Below are positions 24,426 to 36,000 of a stretch of 64,000 nt of DNA, piece by piece. Position 1 is the first letter of the stretch. Every line of letters begins with the position of its first letter. The DNA lies in assembly GCF_040954835.1 (NCBI RefSeq), contig NC_090697.1:5902501-5966500 (forward strand), written 5' to 3'. The notes beneath the pieces were generated by a model. That model was not told the origin of the DNA and did not search any database. It saw only the letters and a program-made list of their open reading frames with translations. The position numbers were made by a program, and so were the translations under genes. This stretch comes from Lepisosteus oculatus. Lineage: Eukaryota; Chordata; Actinopteri; Semionotiformes; Lepisosteidae.

Positions 24426-24690
24426 TTTGAACCCCCCTGTTAAACGGCTAAACCTCTCAGATAGTGGGTGGGATATTTATTTGGACACACACACACACAC
24501 ACACACACACCAGGGCCAATGTTGCCAGCATGTCTTTGAACTGTGGGAGGAAACCAGAGCACCTGGAGAAAACCCACACAAATATGTGGAGAACATGCAG
24601 ACTCCACACAGACAGCAGCTCAGGAATCAAACCCAGAACCCCAAGCTCTGCAAGGCAGCAACCCTAACCACAGTGCCACCAGGCCACCCT
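24426..24690 (-). mobile_element. tRNA-like SINE (CATCCATCC family), partial copy with (AC)13
   Basis: It contains the family landmarks ccagggccaatgttgccagc, gtgggaggaaaccagagcac, ggagaacatgcagactccac and the end block accctaaccacagtgccacc (reverse complement of a tRNA-like head). A perfect (AC)13 microsatellite at 24485-24510 replaces the usual ca-rich spot. The left CATCCATCC terminus is missing. Confidence 0.65.
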
Positions 24691-24877
24691 CTCATCAATC
24701 ACACAGAATCGAGTTATTGTCAGAATGGCAACGTGAAGGTGGTCATTCCAAGAATTCGAATTTGTTTTTTAATCTGTGAATTTGCATACAGATCAGCCAT
24801 GTCTCATCCCTTGACTCAGTTCCACACGATAGGATGTGCAGTATGGAGGTAATTCAACTGCCATAAATGCAGAAGTG

Positions 24878-25400
24878 ATAGAAGCTGGACAGCCTGGTGG
24901 CAGGGTGGTTAACTCTGCTGCTTCTCCATTCTTGGGTCCCGTGATCAGTTTTGTGTGGAAAAACTCCAGCTTGTAGAAGGCTTAAGAGACTGTGACAGAA
25001 CTCACATAAGGACACGGGATCTGCAAGGTGATGTGGTCTCTTTAGCCCATCCCACATTCAGGAGAAGGGGCAAAGCTGGAAGGTTAGGTGGCTGGGTCGC
25101 TTTGGACTATATGGCATAGGGTCTCACTATCACATCAGCTTCAGGACACTTCCCTGTTGACAATGATAACAGTCCTTTTCAAGGACCAACGCATGTGAAG
25201 ACCACCCACTGTTTCTCCAGTTGTCTCCTGGTTTTCGTCCGAAGACAAGCTGACTAGGTTACTTGCAGTCCCTTAATTTGTCCCTGTTTGCTTCTGTGTG
25301 TGTCTTGCAATGGACATGCTTCCTGCCTTGTGTCTTGGGCTTCTGGGATAGACGCCTTACGGGGAACAAGTTACTTTCTGATCAAGGATTGATGGGCTTT
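24878..25400 (+). mobile_element. tRNA-like SINE relative, plus orientation, decayed
   Basis: It opens with ggtggcagggtggttaactc, the A-box-bearing end of the family, then degenerate gtttctccagttgtctcctg and cccttaatttgtccctgttt blocks. It ends near tgggatagacgcc, which matches the far end of the element. The B-box region is degraded and there may be an internal insertion. Confidence 0.45.
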
Positions 25401-26853
25401 AATTATTAAAACAATTTCCATCAATTCAGTTCAGCAAGTACACTGAACAAAATTCTATAGAATTTGTCTTTCATCTTGATTCTGTTGATAGGCTGTACAG
25501 ACTACAATCTGAGTTATTTCACAATTCACTTTCACAAGCACATAAGAACACTGAAAATTACTAGACTAGAGCCATAAAAATGTGACAAATATATAACAAA
25601 CTAGGCTTGTAGCTCCATTATGAATGATCCTGTTAAACAGGTGCAAAAATAAAAAAAGCAAAGGAACAGATAACGGGGAATCTAATGTGCATTTTACCTA
25701 CTGTAGCAATGAATACGCAATGGATCATTAGGAAATTCTAATTGCAGAATACTGCTTTTTTATGATTTCTTTTTCTTACATACATGCATGATACCAGTAA
25801 TATCTGAGCTTCTTTAGCGTATTACAGGTCACGTGAAAAGCTTACCATTTTTAAAATTGTCAGTTGAAGGAAGCCTCTTCATTTATATCAGCAATAGCAA
25901 CTATTTTTATTCTGCTTTCATTTATGTTTATAGAAGTATCAGCACAATCTATTTTTTGAAGCAGTGTGTTTATGTAATATTATGTCATCATTATGATGAT
26001 ACTGTATGCACTGCAATAATTGATTAAATAATTGGTTTAAAATATGAATTATAAGAAAACACTTTGGAAAATCAAGGGTTGTTTACTGAACGTTTGACTT
26101 TATATTACAGCTTACTTTCAGATAGGGATCTTTAAAGATAGGGATCTTTAATTCGATACACACTTTCAAGGGAGATCTACAGTCTAAGTATAAAAAGAAT
26201 TGGCATGTGAGGTGATGGACATAAGACAACAAAGAAAAAATCGAATTGTCTGTAAACATCGATGCTACTAAATACATTTTCTTCTATGCTCTTACAACAG
26301 CTTGTTTGAAGGCAGGGTAACCACACGAGTGTGAAATGAAATATGTATCAGCTTGGACAGAAAAGAGGAGTTCACTCCAAACCTTAAAGATGAAAGCAAA
26401 ACAAGACATGAAGGGATACGAACAACGGGTTTCACCTGATGGCGGTTCAGCCCGGAAGAAGAGAATTGTTTACAACTAGAAAAACAAAACCCTGGAAAGG
26501 GGAGATTTACAGCAAGTTGCAAGCGTATGTGCTCAGGACCCTGTCGATACACCTTCTCTAATGGCAGGAAAAGGTCAGCTGGTCTGCTGACTGGTCTTTT
26601 GTGTAAAGGATGCAAACACAGCCAGGTAAATTCCTAGATTTTAGCAAAAGGATAACAGCTGCTATAAGGAAGAAAACAAATTGAAGCTTTTGAAATGGAC
26701 CAGTTGTTTGTAAAACACTGTCTGTAATTGTTCTTATTCTCTTGCATTCACATTGTGTCACATAAAAAAAGTTAACTTTAGCTGAAGAAAACTAAATTTT
26801 TCTCCTTTCAACTAATTCAACAGTAAGTAATGCATGCTAGAAGGAACAGGTGA
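25401..26853. other. Intergenic, nothing recognised
   Basis: AT-rich. It includes a tandem double copy of gatagggatctttaa at 26121-26151. No gene supported. Confidence 0.45.
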
Positions 26854-27020
26854 AGGTTCATACCGTGCTGAAAGGTAAAGAAAATAACATTTCTGCTGTG
26901 AAGTCTTCATCATCTGTGACACAAGAAGAAGGCTTCACAGCCAAAACATTGTTTTTCCTTTAACTTTCAGCACGGAATGAACCTTTACCTATTCCTTTGC
27001 AGCCTCCACATACAGACACA
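26854..27020. repeat. Hairpin-type interspersed repeat (MITE-like), second copy
   Basis: Arms at 26854-26880 and 26958-26984 pair at 25 of 27 positions. The interior has ggcttcacagccaaaacatt, and the tail ttcctttgcagcctccacat matches the tail of the copy at 7616-7790. The extended palindrome suggests mobilisation as a non-autonomous element or by retroposition of a structured RNA. Confidence 0.65.
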
Positions 27021-27126
27021 ACTATATACTCTGTGCTCCAATATTCTCTTCGAGGTAAGTGCAGGTTTCATTTGTTCCTATCAAAGAGCGCCACCTTGTG
27101 GGTATTTCAAATATGACAATGTATAC

Positions 27127-27146
27127 CACCCATCCATTGTCTAACT
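27127..27146 (-). mobile_element. Left piece of a tRNA-like SINE split by a hAT insertion
   Basis: cacccatccattgtctaact is the CATCCATCC terminus of the SINE. The remainder resumes at 28903. The last 8 bases (27139-27146) are the hAT target duplication. Confidence 0.6.
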
Positions 27147-28902
27147 CAAGGGTCTCCAACCTACGGATATGTTTATCCGGCCCGAAAACAGAGGACTACA
27201 GCGCCACCACTTCACGCTTACGCACAGGTGTTAAAGAAGTCAAATAACCTTTACGTTTAGGTTCACTTGTTTGGTGTTCTTGTGTTTTCTTGCATTGTTT
27301 GTTTATTATTTTACGTCGACATGTCAGGAGCTTGGAGAAGAAAAGTTGACGAAGAGTGCTGTGTTTTTAACGAGAAGCGGCCTGGAAACCATTTCGTGAC
27401 TTGAAAGCAATAACAAAGCGTTGTGCTTAATAATATGCAAAGAAACCGTCGCTCTTCTCAAGGAGTATAATATCCGAAGGCATTACGACACGAAGCACAG
27501 AAGTGCTCAGACTTGACTGGTAAAATGCGTTCAGATAAAGTAGAAAACACTGAAGAAAAAATTTATCAGCGTGAAATATTCACAAAGCGATCACAACAAT
27601 CAGAATCCATTGTAAGGGCGAGTTTCAACATAGCCAATGTCATAACTAAGGCAGGGAAACCATTTACTGATGGACAGTATATAAAAAAAACGTGTATTAT
27701 GAAATCTGCTGAAGACCTGTCCAGGAAAAGTTGCTTTGTTCAAGGAAACAAGTCTGTCAGCTAATGTAATTGTCGCACAGAAGACCTGGAAAATAACATT
27801 TCTCTGCAGTTGAAGAAAATGTGGATATACTGTAGCTGTGAAGACAGTGAATTTTATCTGATCGTCCTCCCTTAATCATAGTGTTTAAAAACTTCCTACC
27901 TGAAATTGAGAGTGAATATCCGGGCGTTCCGTACCACTGTGAGGTTCGCTGGATCAGCCAAGCTGAAGTACTAAAGAGATTTTTTGAATTACGCACAGAA
28001 ATCGATATTTTCATGACCTATTAACGCCCTCTCTGACAGTGTTTGATTATGGAAGCTCGCCTTTCTTGACTGCACATGTAAGTGAACTGAACGTGAAACT
28101 TCAGGGCGAAAATCCTGTCATTTCAGATTTGTTTTCACATGTAAAATCCTTCAAACAAAATTCTTTTTGAAAAACAGGCGGCAGCTCACAATTTTGTTCA
28201 TTTTGCAGCTTGTGAAAAGTACAGGAATGATTTCTGTTCGCTTTAAACGCGATTTTTACACCGGAAGCAGCAATTTCAGGACAGTTTTCAAGATTTTAAA
28301 AGTATCTCGTAGAACACGAGACTGTTCCAGATCCCTTTTGCAAGTAAAGGTGAAGATCTTCAGCCCGAACTGCAGCTCATAGTTGACCTTGCTAAGGATG
28401 ACTTGTATAGGGATCTGTTTAAGGAAAAGGTTTTTTTAAACTTCTGTAAATCACTGCCTGAAGACAGTTTTAAGAACATTAGAAAATTTGCTTGTGGAAT
28501 GTTTTCTGTCTTTGCCTCCACATATTTGTGTGAACAAACATTTGCAAAGATGAAATGTGTAAAATCTAAATATCGAACATCACTCTGATGAACACCTCAA
28601 GCAGATTTTGATTCTGGGGGCAACAAAGTTTGAACCAGAATTGGAGGACATTGTCACAGAAGCAATTCCAAATGTCGCATTAAATTTGTACCCATGTATG
28701 TGATTATTTAAGTTCCATTTGAATATTACAATATATTACATTTATATGGGTTTTCATCATATTATAATTGTAAATTGTGTTGTTTATTACGTATTCCACT
28801 ATCATAAAACCTCCCTGTCTACCTACCCTCTGACTGTCTGGCCCTCCAGCCTTTCTTCCAAAGCAAATGTGGCCCTCAAGGAAAAAAGGCTGGAGCGCCC
28901 TG
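27147..28902 (+). mobile_element. Degenerate hAT transposon with BED-finger transposase relic
   Basis: 16-bp terminal inverted repeats (27147-27162 and 28887-28902, four mismatches) are flanked by an 8-bp target duplication gtctaac(t/c) at 27139-27146 and 28903-28910, the hallmark length for hAT. Inside, in broken plus frames, there is a start-like WRRKVDEEC segment at ~27320. A BED zinc-finger pattern with …ICKETVALLKEY… and RRHYDTKH follows at ~27430-27500, and then transposase-like stretches. The C-terminal dimerisation-type region at ~28430-28660 contains ASTYLCEQTFAKMK. Its closest relatives in memory are the Charlie-like transposases behind GTF2IRD2/SCAND3-type proteins. Many stops and frameshifts make it inactive. 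Confidence 0.8.
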
Positions 28903-29215
28903 GTCTAACCACTTCATCCAATTCAGGGCTGTAGGGGAGCCAGAGCCTAACCCAGCAAGCAAGGGGGGGTAAGGCAGGGTACATGTTGGATGGGACGCCA
29001 GTCCCCTGCAGGGCAGACCTACAGTCACACATACCCACGCCCGGTCATTTTTTCCAGAAGTCTATAAACCGGTCGGCGTGTGTTCGACTATGGGAGGTTA
29101 GAGCAGCAAGAGGAAACCACACAAGCACCGGTAGGACTTACAAACTCCACGTCCGTAAGACCCCCGGTCCAGAACTGACCCCAGCCCTGTGAGGCAGCAG
29201 TGCTCAACTCATAGA
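28903..29215 (-). mobile_element. Right piece of the tRNA-like SINE split by hAT
   Basis: After the target duplication the SINE continues with cttcatccaattcagggctg, ggagccagagcctaacccag, gggacgccagtcccctgcag and the end block ctgtgaggcagcagtgctca. The order and orientation are the same as in the copy at 47865-48165. Confidence 0.65.
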
Positions 29216-29589
29216 AAGCAGGGGTTCTCATCTCAGGTCCTAGGGCTCTGGAATCCCTTAAGTCCCCTAGGTCTTCTTGATATAAACAGCCCCTCCCGTG
29301 GAAAAACACTTAAAACTGTTTGAACTGCAGTTCAGGCAGACCAATTTATCCCTTCTTCCTAACTTCAAACTGATAAGAATTTTAGGGAAACGTTAAACTT
29401 GCCAGATGCGGCTCAGGGTTAATGAACTCCTGGCATAAAGATTCTGAAGTGTGCCGTGAACGTTGCTCAACTCCTCCAGGAGTATCTGTTGATTGGGAAT
29501 TCATGTATAGTCTGGAAAAAAGAATCTAGGAGCTAATCAGGTAAAAAACAAACAAACATTAATCTCCAATTCAGTACAATAAACGCACA

Positions 29590-30009
29590 ACACATTTATA
29601 AAAAAGCTTTTATTACAGAAATGAAAAGTGTGAAACTAAAACAAAAATGATGCCTTTGCAGGTTTTCATCTTTTAAAAACCACACCTACATTAACATCAT
29701 CAAACATCATCTCTAAAACATTTTAATTAAAAATGGTTATAAAATGTAAAAAAATGTCCCTTTGCAATAAAAATGCTTTCGTTTAAGGGTATTAAAAGAA
29801 AATACATCATCTTAATCCTATACCATGATACCAATACAAAACAGTGCCATTATAAGATTTTTTTTTTTTGTGATAAACTCACGACACACATCTCACATCT
29901 ATAACACAGATCAAAATAAATAGGGTGTTAAGATTTTGAATCCAAAGCGAAGTCCAGCAAATCGATTGCCAGTTTAATGGTTCCAGATCTGTTTGCCTTT
30001 ACGGTTTGT
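29590..30009 (-). other. hdac2: HDAC2 3'UTR with candidate poly(A) signal
   Basis: AT-rich sequence downstream of the HDAC2 stop at 30010-30012. A minus-strand AATAAA (TTTATT at 29609-29614) is the most likely end signal. The position is inferred and a longer UTR cannot be excluded. Confidence 0.5.
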
Positions 30010-33000
30010 TCAAGCACTACTAGGCTGCTCGGCCTTGACGCTGTAATGGACAAAAGAGACAGAAAAACAGTAAGAAGTACTTGACTAGTATTGACAAAAG
30101 CAGAAACGGTATCGCCTCTGTTCAGCATTTGCCTACTAATTATCCCTCATTAAGCAAAGAAAATTAATTTATTTTTAAATGCCTTTTTAAACAAAAGATA
30201 AAAATACAGAAGGAACAAAGTTCTTAAACAAATGCAATCCGATCATTCTGTAAATTTCGGCTCCAGCAAAAACACGCCCGCGGTCTAACTGTTAAGCAAA
30301 TGCTACTTTCAATTTAAAACGATAACAAGCAGAACCGAGCTGCAAATCGTGGGTCTTTTTGTGAAACATTTTTGAAAACAGGATCTCTGTCCAGAAGGAT
30401 AGAGATCTGGATGCTACTTCATTAGGACGAGTATAAATTCTAACAGAAACTGCTATAGTCAGGCCTGTTCATTTTTCCTAAGAATGACCGGTTTTATATA
30501 GCACCTTTCTGCTTTATAAAGGATTTCAAACTGCTTGTGCTCGTGAGGGTTGAAGGACCACATTCAACAGGGAGGACCAATTAACTTTCCCTTCTCAACA
30601 GCTTCCATGTCCCCTTGCGGGATTATAAAGCCCTTCCAGGGCACAGATGCCGTCCTTCTTGTATCGGGAGTCAGTTCAGACTCCCGTGTTGTGTAGTGTG
30701 CATTTAGGACCCTATACAGGCGTTGAAATCCGGAGGAGACTGGAGAAGGACAGCAGGGAAACACGACAGGATCAGGACGGGAGGACTGACAGGGGGGCGC
30801 AACGGCAGTGTTCCGGTGCTCGGGGGGCGTGGCGCAGGGGAACACGTCCAAAACAATCCGGAAGGGAAAACCAAGAAGCAGTCCAAAAGTCCATAGCCGG
30901 GAGATCCATCCGAAGAGAGACGGGAACGGGGACGAGGAATCAGGAACAAGGAAGTTAAAATCATAACGGATCTAGGCGCTCCAAGCCCCGAACTCGGATG
31001 GTCAGGACGCTGGGGTGAAGCCTATGCCGTCGGGTCTCTCCTGGACCCGCTGGTAGGTGGACTTCTGGGCGTCCATCTTCCGATGCTGAGTGCAGAGCTT
31101 CGGAGGTACTGGGTTTAAATAATACACACGGACCAAGGGGCAGGTGAACGTAATAATGAAACTAAAACACAAAAAAGGGTCAGAGTGCCCTCAAGAGGAG
31201 GGATGACGATCGTGACGCTTCAAGCATGTTCTGGGTCGTCATCAAGGCCTGCTCCCAGGGGATGTGCCCAGCAGAGCTCATCAGGCTTCTCCAGTACAGG
31301 TAGAGAAGTAGCAAGTCTACTCATGAGTTCTGTCGAGACAGACAGCTCTGCTGGTCCCTGTCCACAAAAAAGTAAGTCCGAGAGCCCCACAACAAACTTA
31401 ATTTTCACTTCTGATATCCATGGTTTTATCCTTTGGGTCATTACCCAGAGTTTTTGACCACACCTGAGGATCGGGACGTGCAGCTGATTGATCTGTACAC
31501 CACACAATCCGCCACAGGGCCCGCGGCGCTGCTGGTGCTGGACCAGTCCAGCTGCCAAATTTACACTCCAACTTGCCATTGTTCTCAAATTAAGAGTTAA
31601 GCTACTTGGGCACCTCCGCTAAGGGCAGGGTGCTCCCCCTTCACCAGGGGTAAGCCACAGTTTTTTTTTCTGGAAGAGAATCGTGATTTCAGATATGGAC
31701 GTTTTATTACAATCCAAGCAACAGAGTCTTAAGTGCCCACTGGAAATCACAATCAGACGAGGCAAGAAGTACAAAATCTTCAAGGTGAAAGGATACCACC
31801 TTTTATCCTCAAACAAGATATTCTCCGTACCTCAGCTGTACCTTGGCATCCTGTCTATGAAAGTCACGAAAGTCTTCTTAAGGGGAACTGCAGTCCCAAT
31901 TTTTCAGAATGGTTATTACATCTCGGTAACTAAAAAAATTAATTGACGGTACCAAATATTTTACACATTTCAAACTAAGCACGGAATCATGGACTTGGTG
32001 AAAGTACTGTATAGTTGCCACGGTTGAGAATTCGTGAGAACTGCAGTGTGAAGTGGCACTTCCTGCTCACTGGTCACTGTAATGACTCATGCAATGTGAG
32101 TGTATAAGTACAGGTCGTGCCTCAGACATTTAAAACGTGATCTGCATACAGAGTTAACAAGTAAGAAATATTTGCAGCGCAGTGTTTGCCAGGGGGACTG
32201 TACCCGTCTTCCATGCAAATTGGAACGATGACATCTGAACATATTCCAGCACTTTCAACATCTCCAGACAAACCTCATTAGCTTGGCTCATTTTTTTTAC
32301 GACAGCAGCCACTTCAGCATTAGTGACAATCTATTCGGATGAGGGGGTGTTGCTTTGTGTACAGAGGCTGTGTCCACCAGACTGAAGAGTTCTTCAAGGT
32401 GCTCCTTTTCACCTCTCAACAATATTCTTGAATCAGGTCAGCATGTTGGCATCTTTGAAAGAACAGCCTGGGTAATCTGCCAACAACCCTACCTAAGACA
32501 TCAAATGGTTTACCAGAACACCTTTGTGGTGTTACACCAGCGATTCTCCTTCTAAGAACTCCTTTCAGGCCCAGTCTTTCACTTCAGTGACCATCAGAGC
32601 CTCAAACGTCTTGACCTTCTCAGCCTTTTTGGGAGATCAAGGGACCAGTTCTGGCCCTGCTCTGAATGTCTTGTTCTTCACCTTGAGAGTTTTATTTGCC
32701 ACTGGTGTCCACCAATAGGACATAACGTTGTCACCCTGACTGGCACCACCTGGCTTCTCGAGGCCCTGAACACAGCTCACTCAAAAGTCCATATTCACCT
32801 AGAATATGAGAGAGGTTCTTCCAGAGGTGAGAGCTGAAATCTTTCTGCATACGGTCATTCACAAGATGTTGCATTCAGTGCATGGGGCTACAACTGATCA
32901 CCAAGTGGTGCTACCGTAACAGCTTTGCACATCTCTGGATAGTTGGACTCTTCCAAGCCATCACCCTCCATTTATCTCCAATATCCATCATGTGAGCATT

Positions 33001-36000
33001 GAAGCTCTCAGGAGAACCAGAGTAGATAGTGGGCTCGGTGCTCAATAGGGTACCATCTATCTATAAGAAGACTACATCTCTGCACTGCTGTTTTCATGAC
33101 TCATGTAAATGAAAACAGTCAGGAGCTTCCTCCAAAACCTCAAAATAATAATCTCTGAAAGGAGCAAGCTTAATTGTAGTTTTAATCAACATTATATACT
33201 GTTCTGAAAAACTAACATTTCAACTAAAAACATTTCATTTAAAAATCAAAATTTGAAAACTGATCTTAAAGTTTATACCATAACTGTTACATTTAGTCTG
33301 AAAGATCCATAAAAATCTTAGATCTAATCTAATCTTAGACTATTCAGACAAGGACAAAAGTCCCAAACTAACAAAAGTTTTCATTCAATAAGTCAAAACA
33401 TTTATAAGTAACTAGTCATCTACCTCTAATACACATGCATCAAACTCCAAGACTTACGTTTTGGCATCTGTCTTTTCTGAGCTGTTTTCCTTAGATTTCT
33501 CTTCTTCTTTTACTTCTGTAATAGTAAACAAAAACTGTTGTAGCCAAAACGTAGGAGGGACAAAAGTACATTACTCCATGTCCTGCACTTTACCACTTTT
33601 TAACTAGCTGATTAGGTTCTTCAACAGCTAATTGATCCAAGGATCTCATTCTTGAAAGAAGCCAGGGTATCACCTCCAACACCTGGTCCAGAGTGTTTGT
33701 CTTCCCTGCAATTGTGTATCAAATAATTCAAACCTGTTTTCCAGCGGCAGAAAATGTCCTATAGTAATTCTTGAATAATCCATTCTGTTGTAACTGCAAG
33801 GATAACACTGATAAGAAAAAACCCTCATGTCTCAAAAAAGTACAGGATGCATTATTGTTTTAAAAAACTGAATTTAAAAATAGTGCAAAAAGCTCTATCT
33901 AAAAGAGATTAGACTAATGAAGATATCAGGGTTTTTTTTTTTACATTGGGCTAAACAAAATAAAACAAGCTTTATACATAGCTTACATAAATATGATGTA
34001 TTACTTGTACAGCACCATAGTAGTATATAATAGTAATTTAAGACTTGTTTTTTTTTTTAAACTCTCTGGTTAAATGTTAATACAATGAGCACTGAAACAT
34101 TATAAAGGCAACAAATTCAGAAGGTTAACATGAGAATGACACTTTTTTTGGAGTAGGCGCACAGACATTAAACTGCCATCACACAGGTAAATGTACTATG
34201 CTGGCTGATACTTGTCCTATTCCTCCTTGTAGTCCAGTGGAGCATGTGACTCTTCACTGGTCTCCGAGACCTAAACATTACATGTTGCCCCAGCTCATTC
34301 CCCAAACGGGGCTCAACTGTGGTGGGTACGGCATCCAAGGCACGACGATAACCTTCTCATCTTTCACAAGCAGAGAGAGTGTTGATCTGTGGAAATTGTG
34401 TCGCATTCGGACAGGCCAGCAGGAAGACCAGCAACTCCTGGATCAGGTTCCAGGAACGTGAGCCCGGAGCACCATGCACTTACGCTGCCACCAGACACGA
34501 CAGGTGGGAGTTCTACACTGACTAGACACTCCTGCCCAGTCGTTCATGTTCTGTACCCAGCACGATCTGCCAGGCATGTAACCAGAGCACAGATGGTGGT
34601 GTGCTAGTCAGACGGACTGCCTCACAGCTGCAGAAGCCTGGCTTCAGTTCCAGCTTGGAGCTGCTCACTGTGTGGACTTCGTATGTTCTACCCATGTTTA
34701 TAATCCGTTTTACCCCCCACCTCCAAGAGACACGAGGTTAGGTCTGGTTTGGTTTTCTAAATTGGCCCCTTGCAGTGGGAGTCTTAAGTGGAATTCACTG
34801 ATGGAGGGATCATTCTATGCTCCCAGTATGTCCAGCAACAACTATGAAACATATGGAAATAAATAAAAAAAATCATTGTGCTTGATGGGCTGATTGGCCT
34901 CTTCTAAACTGTGGCCTGATTGTCTGACAAACCCTCTTAGAAAGTCTTCTCGTGCCCATAATCACTTTACTGACAAATTGTGGTCCCCTGTTGAACACCA
35001 TATTAAGCCACTTTCAATACTTTTGAGTGCACTGATGCAGTTTGTTGTCAAACTTCTACATAATTTCAGCTTGAGCTACTGTGATCCCTTATGGATTCTG
35101 TGAATTCCTTCTCAGCTTTTCGCCTGCTGATTTCTGTTCCCAAATAAAAGTAAGAAAGTGCTGCGCTGTGTGGAGGCTTCATGTTGGGACATTTCCAAAC
35201 CAAGCTTGAGGCTCCAACCCAACCCTTTATGTGTAACAGCCCAACACAACCTGCCTCCCTGCCCTGCCCTTGTCATCAACTTTATTTTATGATCCCCAGA
35301 AGAGGATTAAGAGATTATGCTTTTTTTATCACATTTGTGATATGAGCCATTTAAAAAAAATGCAGCACTTATGTTGGAAGAAATTGATATACATATCATC
35401 ACCCATCTCTTAATCTGTATCTCTTTCAATGCTTCTTTTCTATATATTTACGTTTGTTCTCCAACATTAATGCTTTACTTTCATATACATTCAAAAACAC
35501 ACTTTCAATTCAGACATGGGAGCTAAGAACTATACCTAGGAGGGAACTCACTGAGCTTTATCATGCTCTCAATCCAGAACTCACTCACATTATTGGTTAA
35601 GTGTTAAACAGGAAATCCAGCACAAAACAAAATCAGATAAGGTCTCGTACTGAATTCTAGGCAAGATCAAGAAGTTACAGTAAGTCTGTATATTGTAAAT
35701 GGGAAGGTCATTTATTTTACCTTTCCGGACACAGTCCTTTATGAGGCAACTAATGAATAGAGCTTTGCTTGTCCCACACAAACATCTTCAGTGTGATGTC
35801 CTTCCCACACATTCTTCTCCCCAGCGCTCCCTCTCTGCCCGCAACACACAACCAGCAAACACCTCAACACCTTTCAGGAGCTCCTCAGATTTACCGCTGT
35901 ATGATCAATCTCCCTGCCTTTTACCGTACCCCATACACCACTGTGGGAGACACTTTCACACCACTCACTGTAGAACAGACCACAGGAAAGTTGAACTCTT

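Noticed and set aside
24427-24852. 141-codon frame containing THTHTHTH
   Set aside because: Lies in an (AC)n-bearing SINE copy and is non-coding.
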